Shown one piece after another: positions 50,201 through 62,479 of a stretch of 64,000 nt of DNA; position 1 is the first letter of the stretch; every line of letters starts with the position of its first letter. This stretch comes from Chlorocebus sabaeus (lineage: Eukaryota > Chordata > Mammalia > Primates > Cercopithecidae), in assembly GCF_047675955.1 (NCBI RefSeq), contig NW_027327412.1:1178001-1242000 (forward strand). Reading direction: 5' to 3'. Position numbers and translations under genes: made by a program. The notes under the pieces were generated by a model. That model was not told where the DNA came from and did not search any database. It was given only the letters and a program-made list of their open reading frames with translations.

Positions 50201-51568
50201 AAGATGTAACTCTGTGAGATGAATTAACAGAACACAGAGCAGTTTCTCAGAAAGCTTCTTTCCAGTTTTGAACGGAAGATATTTCCTTTTTCACCATAGC
50301 CCTCTATGGGCTTCCAAATATCCCTTTGCCAATTCCACAAGAACAGCCTTAGCAAAAGGATTCTTGAAGGGACAGATGTAACTCTGTGAGATGAATTAAC
50401 AGAACACAGAGCAGTTTCTCAGAAACCTTGTTTCCAGTTTTGAACGGAAGATATTTCCTCTTGCACCATAGCCGTCTGTGGGCTTCCAAATATCCCTTTG
50501 CCAATTCCACAAGAACAGCCTTAGCGAAAGGCTTCTTGAAGGGAAAGATGTAACTCTGTGAGATGAATTAACAGAACACAGAGCAGTTTCTCAGAAAGCT
50601 TCTTTCCAGTGTTGAACAGAAGATATTTAATTTTTCACGATAGCCCTCTATGGGCTTCCAAATATCCCTTTAACAATTCCACAAGAACAACCTTAGCGAA
50701 AGGCTCCTTGAATGGAAAGATGTAACTCTGTGAGATGAATTAACAGAACACAGAGCAGTTTCTCAGAAAGCTTCTTTCCAGTTTTGAACGGAAGATATTT
50801 CCTTTTTCACCATAGCCCTCTATGGGCTTCCAAATATCCCTTTGCCAATTCCACAAGAACAGCCTTAGCGAAAGGCTTCTTGAAGGGAAAGATGTAACTC
50901 TGTGAGATGAATTAAGAGAACACAGAGCAGTTTCTCAGAAAGCTTCTTTCCAGTTTTGAACGGAAGATATTTCCTTTTTCACCATAGCCCTCTATGGGCT
51001 TCCAAATATCCCTTTGCCAATTCCACAAGAACAGCCTTAGCGAAAGGCTCCTTGAAGGGAAAGATGTAACTCTGTGAGATGAATTAACAGAACACAGAGC
51101 AGTTTCTCAGAAAGCTTCTTTCCAGTTTTGAACGGAAGATATTTCCTTTTTCACCATAGCCCTATATGGGCTTCCAAATATCCCTTTTCCAATTCCACAA
51201 GAACAGCCTTAGCGAAAGGCTTCTTGAAGGGAAAGATGTAACTTTGTGAGATGAATTAACAGAACACAGAGCAGTTTCTCAGAAAGCTTCTTTCCAGTTT
51301 TGAACGGAAGATATTTCCTTTTTCACCATAGCCCTCTATGGCCTTCTAAATATCCCTTTGCCAATTCCACAAGAACAGCCTTAGCGAAAGGCGTCTTGAA
51401 GGGAAAGATGTAACTCTGTGAGATGAATTAACAGAACACAGAACAGTTTCTCAGAAAGCTTCTCTCCAGGTTTGAACATAAGGTATTTCCTTTTTCACCA
51501 TAGCCCTCTATGGGCTTCCAAATATCCCTTTGCCAATTCCACAAAAACAGCCTTAGCGAAAGTCTTCT
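47271..51568. repeat. 4,298-bp (25-monomer) higher-order repeat, copy 2
   Basis: The complete second unit. Its first part differs from copy 1 in gaaagtcttc, agattctttcc, gatatttcg and gtgagatg. These same states appear in the partial third copy, so copy 2 and copy 3 share the more recent ancestor at that edge. Confidence 0.88.
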
Positions 51569-52010
51569 TGAAGGGAAAGATGAAACTCTGTAAGATGAAT
51601 TAACAGAACATAGAGAAGATTCTCAGAAAGCTTCCTTCCAGTTTTGAACGGAAGATATTTCCTTTTTCACCATAGCACTCTATGGGCTTCCAAATATCAC
51701 TATGCCAATTCCACCAGAACAGGCTTAGCGAAAGGCTTCTTGAACGGAAAAATGTAACTCTGTGAGATGAATTAACAGAATACAGAGCAGTTTCTCAGAA
51801 AGATTCTTTCCAGTTTTGAACGGAGGATATTTCGTTTTTCACCATAGCCCTCTAGGGACTTCCAAATATCCCTTTGCCAAATCCACAAGAACAGCCTTAG
51901 AGAAAGGCTTCTTGAAGGAAAGATGTAACTCTGTGAGATGAATTAACAGAACACAGAGCAGTTTCTCAGAAAGGTTCTTTCCAGTTTTGAACGGAAGATA
52001 TTTCCTTTTT
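51569..52010. repeat. 4,298-bp higher-order repeat, partial copy 3
   Basis: About 2.5 monomers continue the period, including the 1-bp-shortened gaaggaaagatg near 51,915. The series breaks at about 52,010, where ttcaccctagccctctattatc follows in place of ttcaatatagacc. Confidence 0.8.
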
Positions 52011-55000
52011 CACCCTAGCCCTCTATTATCTTCCAAATATCCCTTTGCCAATTCCACAAGAACAGCCTTAGCGAAAGGCTTCTTTAACGGAGAAATGTAA
52101 CTCTGTGAGATGAATTAACAGAACACAGAGCAGTTTCTCAAAAAGCTTCTTTCCAGTTTTGAACGGAAGATATTTCCTTTTTCACCATAGCCCTCTATGG
52201 ACTTCCAAATATCCCTTTGCCAAATGTACAAGAACAGCCTTAGCGAAAGGCTTCTTGAAGGGAAAGATGTAACTCTGTGAGATGAATTGACAGAACACAG
52301 AGCAGTTTCTCAGAAAGCTTCTTTCCAGTTTTGAACGGAAGATATTTCCTTTTTCACCATAGCCCTCTATGGGCTTCCAAATATCCCTTTGCCAATTCCA
52401 CAAGAACAGCCTTAGCAAAAGGCTTCTTGAAAGGAAAGATTTAACTCTGTGAGATGCATTAACAGAACACAGAGGAGTTTCTCGGAATGCTTCTTTCAAT
52501 TTTTGAACGGAAGATATTTCCTCTTGCACCATAGCCGTCTGTGGGCTTCCAAATATACCTTTGCCAATTCCACAAGAACAGCCTTAGCGAAAGACTTCTT
52601 GAAGGGAAAGATGTAACTGTGTGAGATGAATTCACAGAACACAGAACAGTTTCTCAGAAAACTTCTCTATAGGTTTGAACGGAAGATATTTCCTTTTTTA
52701 CCATAGCCCTCTATGGGCTTCCAAATATCCCTTTGCCAATTCCACAAGAACAGCCTTAGCGAAAGTCTTCTTGAAGGGAAAGATGTAACTCTGTAAGATG
52801 AATTAACAGAACACAGAGCAGTTTCTCAGAAAGCTTCTTTCCAGTTTTGAACGGAAGATATTTCCTTTTTCAATATAGACCTCTATGGGCTTCCAAATAT
52901 CACTTTGCCAATTCCAAAAGAACAGCCTTAGCGAAAGGCTTCTTTAACGGAAAATTGTAACTCTGTGAGATGAATTAACAGATCACAGAGCAGTTTCTCA
53001 CAAAGCTTCTTTCCAGTTTTGAACGGAAGATATTGCTTTTTTCACCATAGCCCTCTATGGACTTCCAAATATCCCTTTGTCAAATCCACTAGAACAGCCT
53101 TAGCGAAAGGTTTCTTGAAGGGAAAGATGTAACTCTGTGAGATGAATTAACAGAACACAGAGCAGTTTCTCAGAAAGCTTCTTTCCAATTTTGAACGGAA
53201 GATATTTCCTTTTTCACCTTAGCCCTCTATGGGCTTCCAAATATCCCTTTGCCAATTCCACAAGAACAGCCTTAGCGAAAGGCTTCTTGAAGGGAAAGAT
53301 GTAACTCTGTGAGATGAATTAACAGAACACAGAGCAGTTTCTCAGAAAGCTTCTTTCCAGTTTTGAACGGAAGATATTTCCTCTTGCACCATAGCCGTCT
53401 GTGGGCTTCCAAATATCCCTTTGCCAATTCCACAAGAACAGCCTTAGCGAAAGGCTTCTTGAAGGGAAAGATGTAACTCTGTGAGATGAATTAAAAGAAC
53501 ACAGAGCAGTTTCTCAGAAAGCTTCTTTCCAGTTTTGAACGGAAGATATTTCCTTTTTCACCATAGCCCTCTATGGGCTTCCAAATATCCCTTTGCCAAT
53601 TCCACAAGAACAGCCTTAGCAAAAGGATTCTTGAAGGGAAAGATGTAACTCTGTGAGATGAATTAACAGAACACAGAGCAGTTTCTCAGAAAGCTTCTTT
53701 CCAGTTTTGAACGGAAGATATTTCCTTTTTCACGATAGCCTTCTATGGGCTTCCAAATATCCCTTTACCAATTCCACAAGAACAACCTTAGCGAAAGGCT
53801 CCTTGAAGGGAAAGATGTAACTCTGTGAGATGAATTAACAGAACACAGAGCAGTTTCTCAGAAAGCTTCTTTCCAGTTTTGAACGGAAGATATTTTCTTT
53901 TTCAGCATAGCCCTCTATGGGCTTCCAATTACCCCTTTGCCAATTCCACAAGAACATCCTTAGCGAAAGGCTTCTTGAAGGGAAAGATGTAACTCTGTGA
54001 GATGAATTAACAGAACACAGAGCAGTTTCTCAGAAAGGTTCTTTCCAGTTTTGAACGGAAGATATTTCCTTTTTCACCCTAGCCCTCTATGGGCTTCCAA
54101 ATATCCCTTTGCCAATTCCACCAGAACAGCGTTAACGAAAGGCTTCTTGAACGGAAAAATGTAACTGTGTGAGATGAATTAACAGAACACAGAGCAGTTT
54201 CTCAGAAAGCTTCTTTCCAGTTTTGAACGGAAGATATTTCCTTTTTCACCTTAGCCCTCTATGGACTTCCAAATATCCCTTTGCCAAATCCACAAGAACA
54301 GCCTTAGCGAAAGGCTTCTTGAACAGAAAAATGTAACTCTGTGAGATGAATTAACAGAACACAGCGCAGGTTCTCAGAAAGCTTCTTTCCAGTTTTGAAC
54401 GGAAGATATTTCCTTTTTCACGATACACCTCTATGGGCTTCAAAATATCACTTTGCCAATTCCACAAGAACAGCCTTAGGGAAAGGCTTCTTGAAGGGAA
54501 AGATGTAACTCTGTGAGATGAATTAACAGAACACAGAGCAGTTTCTCAGAATGCTTCTTTCCAGTTTTGAACGGAAGATACTTCCTCTTGCACCATTGCC
54601 GTCTGTGGGCTTCCAAATATCTCTTTGCCAATTCCACAAGAACAGCCTTAGCGAAAGGCTTCTTGAAGGGAAAGATGTAACTCTGTGAGATGAATTAACA
54701 GAACACAGAGCAGTTTCTCAGAAAGCTTCTTTCCAGTTTTGAACGGAAGATATTTCATTTTTCACCATAGCCCTCTATGGGCTTCCAAATATCACTTTGC
54801 CAATTCCACCAGAATAGCCGTAGCGAAAGGCTTCTTCAACGGAAAAATGTAACTCTGTGAGATGAATTAACAGAACACAGAGCAGTTTCTCAGAAAGCTT
54901 CTTTCCAGTTTTGAACGGAAGATATTTCCTTTTTCACCATAGCCCTCTATGGGCTTCCAAATATCCCTTTCCCAAATCCACAAGAACAGCCTTAGCGAAA

Positions 55001-57100
55001 GGCTTCTTGAAGGGATAGATGTAACTCTGTGAGATGAATTAACAGAACACAGAGCAGTTTCTCAGAAAGCTTCTTTCCAGTTTTGAACGGAAGATATTTC
55101 CTTTTTCACCATATCCCTCTATGGGCTTCCAAATATCCCTTTGCCAATTCCACAAGAACAGCCTTAGCGAAAGGCTCCTTGAAGGGAAAGATGTAACTCT
55201 GTGAGATGAATTAACAGAACACAGAGCAGTTTCTCAGAAAGCTTCTTTCCAGTTTTGAACGGAAGATATTTTCTTTTTCACCGTAGCCCTCTATGGGCTT
55301 CCAAATATCCCTTTTCCAATTCCACAAGAACAGCCTTAGCGAAAGGCTTCTTGAAGGGAAAGATGTAACTTTGTGAGATGAATTAACAGAACATAGAGCA
55401 GTTTCTCAGAAAGCTTCTTTCCAGTTTTGAACGGAAGATATTTCCTTTTTCACCATAGCCCTCTATGGCCTTCTAAATATCCCTTTGCCAATTCCACAAG
55501 AACAGCCTTAGCGAAAGGCTTCTTGAAGGGAAAGATGTAACTCTGTGAGATGAATTAACAGAACACAGAACAGTTTCTCAGAAAGCTTCTCTCCAGGTTT
55601 GAACGGAAGATATTTTCTTTTTCACCATAGCCCTCTAAAGGCTTCCAAATATCCCTTTGCCAATTCCACAAGAACAGCCTTAGCGAAAGTCTTCTTGAAG
55701 GGAAAGATGAAACTCTGTAAGATGAATTAACAGAACATAGAGAAGATTCTCAGAACGCTTCCTTCCAGTTTTGAACGGAAGATATTTCCTTTTTCACCAT
55801 AGCACTCTATGGGCTTCCAAATATCACTATGCCAATTCCACCAGAACAGCCTTAGCGAAAGGCTTCTTGAACGGAAAAATGTAACTCTGTGAGATGAATT
55901 AACAGAATACAGAGCAGTTTCTCAGAAAGCTTCTTTCCAGTTTTGAACGGAGGATATTTCCTTTTTCACCATAGCCCTCTAGGGACTTCCAAATATCCCT
56001 TTGCCAAATCCACAAGAACAGCCTTAGCGAAAGGCTTCTTGAAGGGAAAGATGTAACTCTGTGAGATGAATTAACAGAACACAGAGCAGTTTCTCAGAAA
56101 GGTTCTTTCCAGTTTTGAACGGAAGATATTTCCTTTTTCACCCTAGCCCTCTATGGGCTTCCAAATATCCCTTTGCCAATTCCACAAGAACAGCGTTAGC
56201 GAAAGGCTTCTTGAACGGAAAAATGTAACTCTGTGAGATGAATTAACAGAACACAGAGCAGTTTCTCAAAAAGCTTCTTTCCAGTTTTGAACGGAAGATA
56301 TTTCCTTTTTCACCATAGCCCTCTATGGACTTACAAATATCCCTTTACCAAATGTACAAGAACAGCCTTAGCGATAGGCTTCTTGAAGGGAAAGATGTAA
56401 CTCGGTGAGATGAATTGACAGAACACAGAGCAGTTTCTCAGAAAGCTTCTTTCCAGTTTTGAACGGAAGATATTTCCTTTTTCACCATAGCCCTCTATGG
56501 GCTTCCAAATATCCCTTTGCCAATTCCACAAGAACAGCCTTAGCAAAAGGCTTCTTGAAAGGAAAGATTTAACTCTGTGAGATGCATTAACAGAACACAG
56601 AGGAGTTTCTCAGAATGCTTCTTTCCATTTTTGAACGGAAGATATTTCCTCTTGTACCATAGCCGTCTGTGGGCTTCCAAATATATCTTTGCCTATTCCA
56701 CAAGAACAGCCTTAGCGAAAGACTTCTTGAAGGGAAAGATGTAACTCTGTGAGATGAATTACAGAACACAGAGCAGTTTCTCAGAAAGCTTCTTTCCAGT
56801 TTTGAACGGAGGATATTTCCTCTTGCACCATAGCCGTCTGTGGGCTTCCAAATATCCCTTTGCCAATTCCACAAGAACAGCCTTAGCGGAAGGCTTCTTG
56901 AAGAAAAAGATGTAACTCTGTGAGATGAATTAACAGAACACAGAGAAGTTTCTCAGAATGCTTCTTTCCAGTTTTGAACGGAAGATATTTCCTTTTTCAC
57001 GTTAGACCTCTATGGGCTTCCAAATATCACTTTGCCAATTCCACAAGAACAGCCTTAGGGAAAGGCTTCTTGAAGGGAAAGATGTAACTCTGTGAGATAA
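52011..57100. repeat. Alpha satellite mosaic assembled from right-part and left-part blocks
   Basis: 52,021-52,436 matches 28,635-29,050. 52,86x-53,3xx matches 47,70x-48,1xx at offset 5,158 (caatatagacc at 52,871 and 47,713). 53,338-55,136 matches 37,862-39,660. 55,140-56,100 resembles 46,690-47,700 (ggccttctaaat, cactctatggg). ctcaaaaagc at 52,137 and 56,265 are 4,128 bp (24 monomers) apart. The gatgcattaac and gaattacag classes of the left part appear at about 56,580-56,880. Confidence 0.65.
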
Positions 57101-60100
57101 ATTAACAGAACACAGAACAGTTTCTCAGAAAGCTTCTTTCCAGTTTTGAACGGAAGATATTTCCTTTTTCACCATAGCCCTCTATGGGCTTCCAAATATC
57201 CCTTTGCCAAATCCACAAGAACAGCCTTAGCAAAAGGCTTCTTGAAGGGAAATATGTAACTCTGTGAGATGAATTAACAAAACACAGAGCAGTTTCACAG
57301 AAAGCTTCTTTCCAGTTTTGAACGGAAGATATTTCCTTTTTCACCATAGCCCTCTATGCGCTTCCAAATATCCCTTTGCCAATTCCACCACAACAGCGTT
57401 AGCGAAAGGCTTCTTGAACGGAAAAATGTAACTGTGTGAGATGAATTAACAGAACACAGAGCAGTTTCTCAGAAAGCTTCTTTCCAGTTTTGAACGGAAG
57501 ATATTTCCTTTTTCACCTTAGCCCTCTATGGACTTCCAAATTTCCCTTTGCCAAATCCACAAGAACAGCCTTAGCGAAAGGCTTCTTGAAGGGAAAGATG
57601 TAACTCTGTGAGATGAATTGACAGAACACAGAGCAGTTTCTCAGAAAGCTTCTTTCAAGTTTTGAACGGAAGATATTTCCTTTTTCACCATAGCCCTCTA
57701 TGGACTTCCAAATATCCCTTTGCCAATTCCACAAGAACAGCCTTAGCGAAAGGCTTCTTGAAGGGAAAGATGTAACTCTGTGAGATGAATTAACAGCACA
57801 CAGAGCAGTTTCTCAGAAAGCTTCTTTCCAGTTTTGAACGGAAGATATTTCCTCTTGCACCATAGCCGTCTGTGGGCTTCCAAATATCCCTTTGCCAATT
57901 CCACAAGAACAGCCTTAGCGGAAGGCTTCTTCAAGGGAAAGATGTAACTCTCTGAGATGAATTAACAGAACACAGAGCACTTTCTCAGGAAGCTTCTTTC
58001 CAGTTTTGAACGGAAGATATTTCCTTTTTCACGTTAGCCCTCTATGGGCTTCCAAATATACCTTTTCCAATTCCACAAGAACAGCCTTAGCGTAAGGCTC
58101 CTTGAAGGGAAAGATGTAACTCTGTGAGATGAATTAACAGAATACAGAGCGGTTTCTCAGAAAGCTTCTTTCCAGTTTTGAACGGAGGATATTTCCTTTT
58201 TCACCATAGCCCTCTAGGGACTTCCAAATATCCCTTTGTCAAATCCACAAGAACAGCCTTAGCGAAAGGCTTCTTGAAGGGAAAGATGTAACTCTGTGAG
58301 ATGAATTAACAGAACACAGAGCAGTTTCTCAGAAAGCTTCTTTCCAGTTTTGAACGGAAGATATTTCCCTTTTCAGCATAGCCCTCTATGGGCTTCCAAA
58401 TATCCCTTTGCCAATTCCACAAGAACAGCCTTAGCGAAAGGCTTCTTGAAGGGAAAGATGTAACTCTGTGAGATGAATTAACAGAACACAGAGCAGTTTC
58501 TCAGAAAGCTTCTTTCCAGTTTTGAACGGAAGATATTTCCTTTTTCACCATAGCCCTCTATGGGCTTCCAAATATCCCTTTTCCAATTCCACAAGAACAG
58601 CCTTAGCGAAAAGCTTCTTGAAGGGAAAGATGTAACTCTGTGAGATGAATTCACAGAACACAGAACAGTTTCTCAGAAAACTTCTCTCCAGGTTTGAACG
58701 GAAGATATTTCCTTTTTCAGCATAGCCCTCTATGGGCTTCCAAATATCCCTTTGCCAATTCCACAAGAACAGCCTTAGCGAAAGGCTTCTTGAAGGGAGA
58801 GATGTAACTGTGTTAGATGAATTAACAGAACACAGAGCAGTTTCTCAGAAAGCTTCTTTCCAGTTTTGAACGGAAGATATTTCCTTTTTCACCATAGCCC
58901 TCTATGGGCTTCCAAATATCCCTTTGCCAATTCCACCAGAATAGCCTTAGCGAAAGGCTTATTGAACGGAAAAATGTAACTCTGTGAGATGAATTAACAG
59001 AACACAGAGCAGTTTCTCAGAATGCTTCTTTCCAGTTTTGAACGGAAGATAATTCCTTTTTCACCATAGCCCTCTATGGACTTCCAAATATCCCTTTGCC
59101 AAATCCACAAGAACAGCCTTAGGGAAAGGCTTCTTGAAGGGAAAGATGTAACTCTGTGAGATGAATTGGCCGAACACAGAGCAGTTTCTCAGAAAGCTTC
59201 TTTCCAGTTTTGAACGGAAGATATTTCCTCTTGCACCATAGCCGTCTGTGGGCTTCCAAATATCCCTTTGCCAATTCCACAAGAACAGCCTTAGCGGAAG
59301 GCTTCTTGAAGGAAAAGATGAAACTCTGTGAGATGAATTAACAGAACACAGAGCAGTTTCTCCGAATGCTTCTTTCGAGTTTTGAACGGAAGATAATTCC
59401 TTTTTCACGTTAGCCCTCTATGGGCTTCCAAATATCACTTTGCCAATTCCAAAAGAACAGCCTTAGGGAAAGGCTTCTTGAAGTGAAAGATGTAACTCTG
59501 TGTGATAAATTAACAGAACACAGAACAGTTTCTCACAAAGCTTCTCTCCAGGTTTGAACGGAAGATATTTCCTTTTTCACCATAGCCTTCTATGGGCTTC
59601 CAAATATCCCTTTTCCAATTCCACAAGAACAGCCTTAGCGAAAGGCTTCTTGAAGTCAAAGATGTAACTCTGTGAGATGAATTAACAGAACACAGAGCAG
59701 TTTCTCAGAAAGCTTCTTTCCAGTTTTGAACGGAAGATATTTCCTTTTTCACCATAGCCCTCTATGGGCTTCCAAATATTACTTTGCTAATTCCACCAGA
59801 ACAGACTTAGCGAAAGGCTTCTTGAACGGAAAAATGTAACTGTGTGAGATGAATCAACAGAACACAGAGCAGTTTCTCAGAAAGCTTCTTTCCAGTTTTG
59901 AACGGAAGATATTTCCTTTTTCACCATAGCCCTCTATGGACATCAAATATCCCTTTTCCAAATCCACAAGAACAGCCTTAGCGAAAGGCTTCTTGAAGGG
60001 AAAGATGTAACTCTGTGAGATGAATTGACAGAACACAGAGCAATTTCTCAAAAAGCTTCTTTCCAGTTTTGAAAGGAAGATATTTCCTTTTTCACCATAG

Positions 60101-61790
60101 CCCTCTATGGGCTTCCAAATATTCCTTTGCTAATTCCACAAGAACAGCCTTAGCGAAAGGCATCTTGAAGGGAAAGATGTAACTCTGTGAGATGAATTAA
60201 CAGAACACAGAGCAGTTTCTCAGAAAGCTTCTTTCCAGTTTTGAACGGAAGATATTTCCTTTTTCAGCATAGCCCTCTATGGGCTTCCAAATATACCTTT
60301 TCCAATTCCACAAGAACAGCCTTAGCGTAAGGCTCCTTGAAGGGAAAGATGTAACTCTGTGAGATGAATTAACAGAATACAGAGCAGTTTCTCAGAAAGC
60401 TTCTTTCCAGTTTTGAACGGAGGATATTTCCTTTTTCACCATAGCCCTCTAGGGACTTCCAAATATCCCTTTGCCAAATCCACAAGAACAGCCTTAGCGA
60501 AAGGCTTCTTGAAGGGAAAGATGTAACTCTGTGAGATGAATTAACAGAACACAGAGCAGTTTCTCAGAAAGCTTCTTTCCAGTTTTGAACGGAAGATATT
60601 TCCCTTTTCAGCATAGCCCTCTATGGGCTTCCAAATATCCCTTTGCCAATTCCACAAGAACAGCCTTAGCGAAAGGCTTCTTGAAGGGAAAGATGTAACT
60701 CTGTGAGATGAATTAACAGAACACAGAACCGTTTGTCCGAAAGCTTCTCTCCAGGTTTGAACGGAAGATATTTCCTTTTTCACCATAGCCCTCTATGGGC
60801 TTCCAAATATCCCTTTGCCAATTCCACCAGAACAGCCTTAGCGAAAGGCTTCTTGAACGGAAAGATGTAACTCTGTGAGATGAATTAACAGAACACAGCG
60901 CAGGTTCTCAGAAAGCTTCTTTCCAGTTTTGAACGGAAGATATTTCCTTTTTCACGATACACCTCTATGGGCTTCAAAATATCACTTTGCCAATTCCACA
61001 AGAACAGCCTTAGGGAAAGGCTTCTTGAAGGGAAAGATGTAACTCTGTGAGATGAATTAACAGAACACAGAGCAGTTTCTCAGAAAGCTTCTTTCCAGTT
61101 TTGAACGGAAGATATTTCCTTTTTCACCATAGCCCTCTATGGGCTTCCAAATATCCCTTTGCCAATTCCACCAGAACAGCCTTAGCGAAAGGCTTCTTGA
61201 ACGGAAAAATGTAACTCTGTGAGATGAATTAACAGAACACAGAGCAGTTTCTCAGAAAGCTTCTTTCCAGTTTTGAACGGAAGATATTTCCTTTTTCACC
61301 GTAGCCCTCTATGGACTTCCAAATATCCCTTTCCCAAATCAACAAGAACAGCCTTAGCGAAAGGCTTCTTGAAGGGATAGATGTAACTCTGTGAGATGAA
61401 TTAACAGAACACAGAGCAGTTTCTCAGAAAGCTTCTTTCCAGTTTTGAACGGAAGATATTTCCTTTTTCACCATAGCCCTCTATGGGCTTCCAAATATCC
61501 CTTTGCCAATTCCACAAGAACAGCCTTAGCAAAAGGATTCTTGAAGGGAAAGATGTAACTCTGTGAGATGAATTAACAGAACACAGAGCAGTTTCTCAGA
61601 AACCTTGTTTCCAGTTTTGAACGGAAGATATTTCCTCTTACACCATTGCCGTCTGTGGGCTTCCAAATATCCCTTTGCCAATTCCACATGAACAGCCTTA
61701 GCGAAAGGCTTCTTGAAGGGAAAGATGTAACTCTGTGAGATGAATTAACAGAACACAGAGCAGTTTCTCAGAAAGCTTCTTTCCAGTTTT
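57101..61790. repeat. Diverse alpha satellite monomers, no long internal repeat seen
   Basis: Monomers stay in register and orientation but mix markers of both parts: tttgtcaaatcc, gcgtaaggc, gaggatattt, cacgatacacc, the EcoRI class (58,524) and class a (61,275). Private changes are more frequent, including ctctatgcgc, attggccg, ttctatggg, gacatcaaatat and atattcc. This is the least homogenised stretch in the window by eye. No insertion or gene is seen. Confidence 0.6.
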
Positions 61791-62479
61791 GAACGGAAGA
61801 TATTTCCTTTTTCACCATAGCCCTCTGTAGGGCTTCCAAATATCCCTTTGCCAATTCCACAAGAACAGCCTTAGCGAAAGGCTTCTTGAAGGGAAAGATG
61901 TAACTCTGTGAGATGAATTAACAGAACACAGAGCAGTTTCTCAGAAAGCTTCTTTCCAGTTTTGAACGGAAGATATTTCCTTTTTCACCATAGCCCTCCA
62001 TGGGCTTCCAAATATCCCTTTTCCAATTCCACAAGAACAGCCTTAGCGAAAAGCTTCTTGAAGGGAAAGATGTAACTCTGTGAGATGAATTCACAGAACA
62101 CAGAACAGTTTCTCAGAAAACTTCTCTCCAGGTTTGAACGGAAGATATTTCCTTTTTCACCATAGCCCTCTATGGGCTTCCAAATATCCCTTTGCCAATT
62201 CCACAAGAACAGCCTTAGCGAAAGTCTTCTTGAAGTGAAAGATGTAACTCTGTAAGATGAATTAAGAGAACATAGAGCAGTTTCTCAGAAAGCTTCTTTC
62301 CAGTTTTGAACGGAAGATATTTCCTTTTTCACCATAGCCCTCTACGGGCTTCCAAATATCCCTTTGCCAATTCCACAAGAATAGCCTTAGCGAAAGGCTT
62401 CTTGAAGGGAGAGATGTAACTGTGTTAGATGAATTAACAGAACACAGAGCAGTTTCTCAGAAAGCTTCTTTCCAGTTTT
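61791..62479. repeat. Four-monomer cassette identical in order to 4,470-5,158
   Basis: Monomers at 61,791 (ctgtagggc, 173 bp), 61,964 (tccatgggc and EcoRI class), 62,136 (agtgaaag, aattaagag, gaacatagag) and 62,308 (ctctacgggc, gagagatgtaactgtgttag) repeat the order at 4,470, 4,643, 4,815 and 4,987 at a constant offset of 57,321 bp. It also occurs at 16,465-17,153, and in shortened form near 1,376-1,892. Confidence 0.8.
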
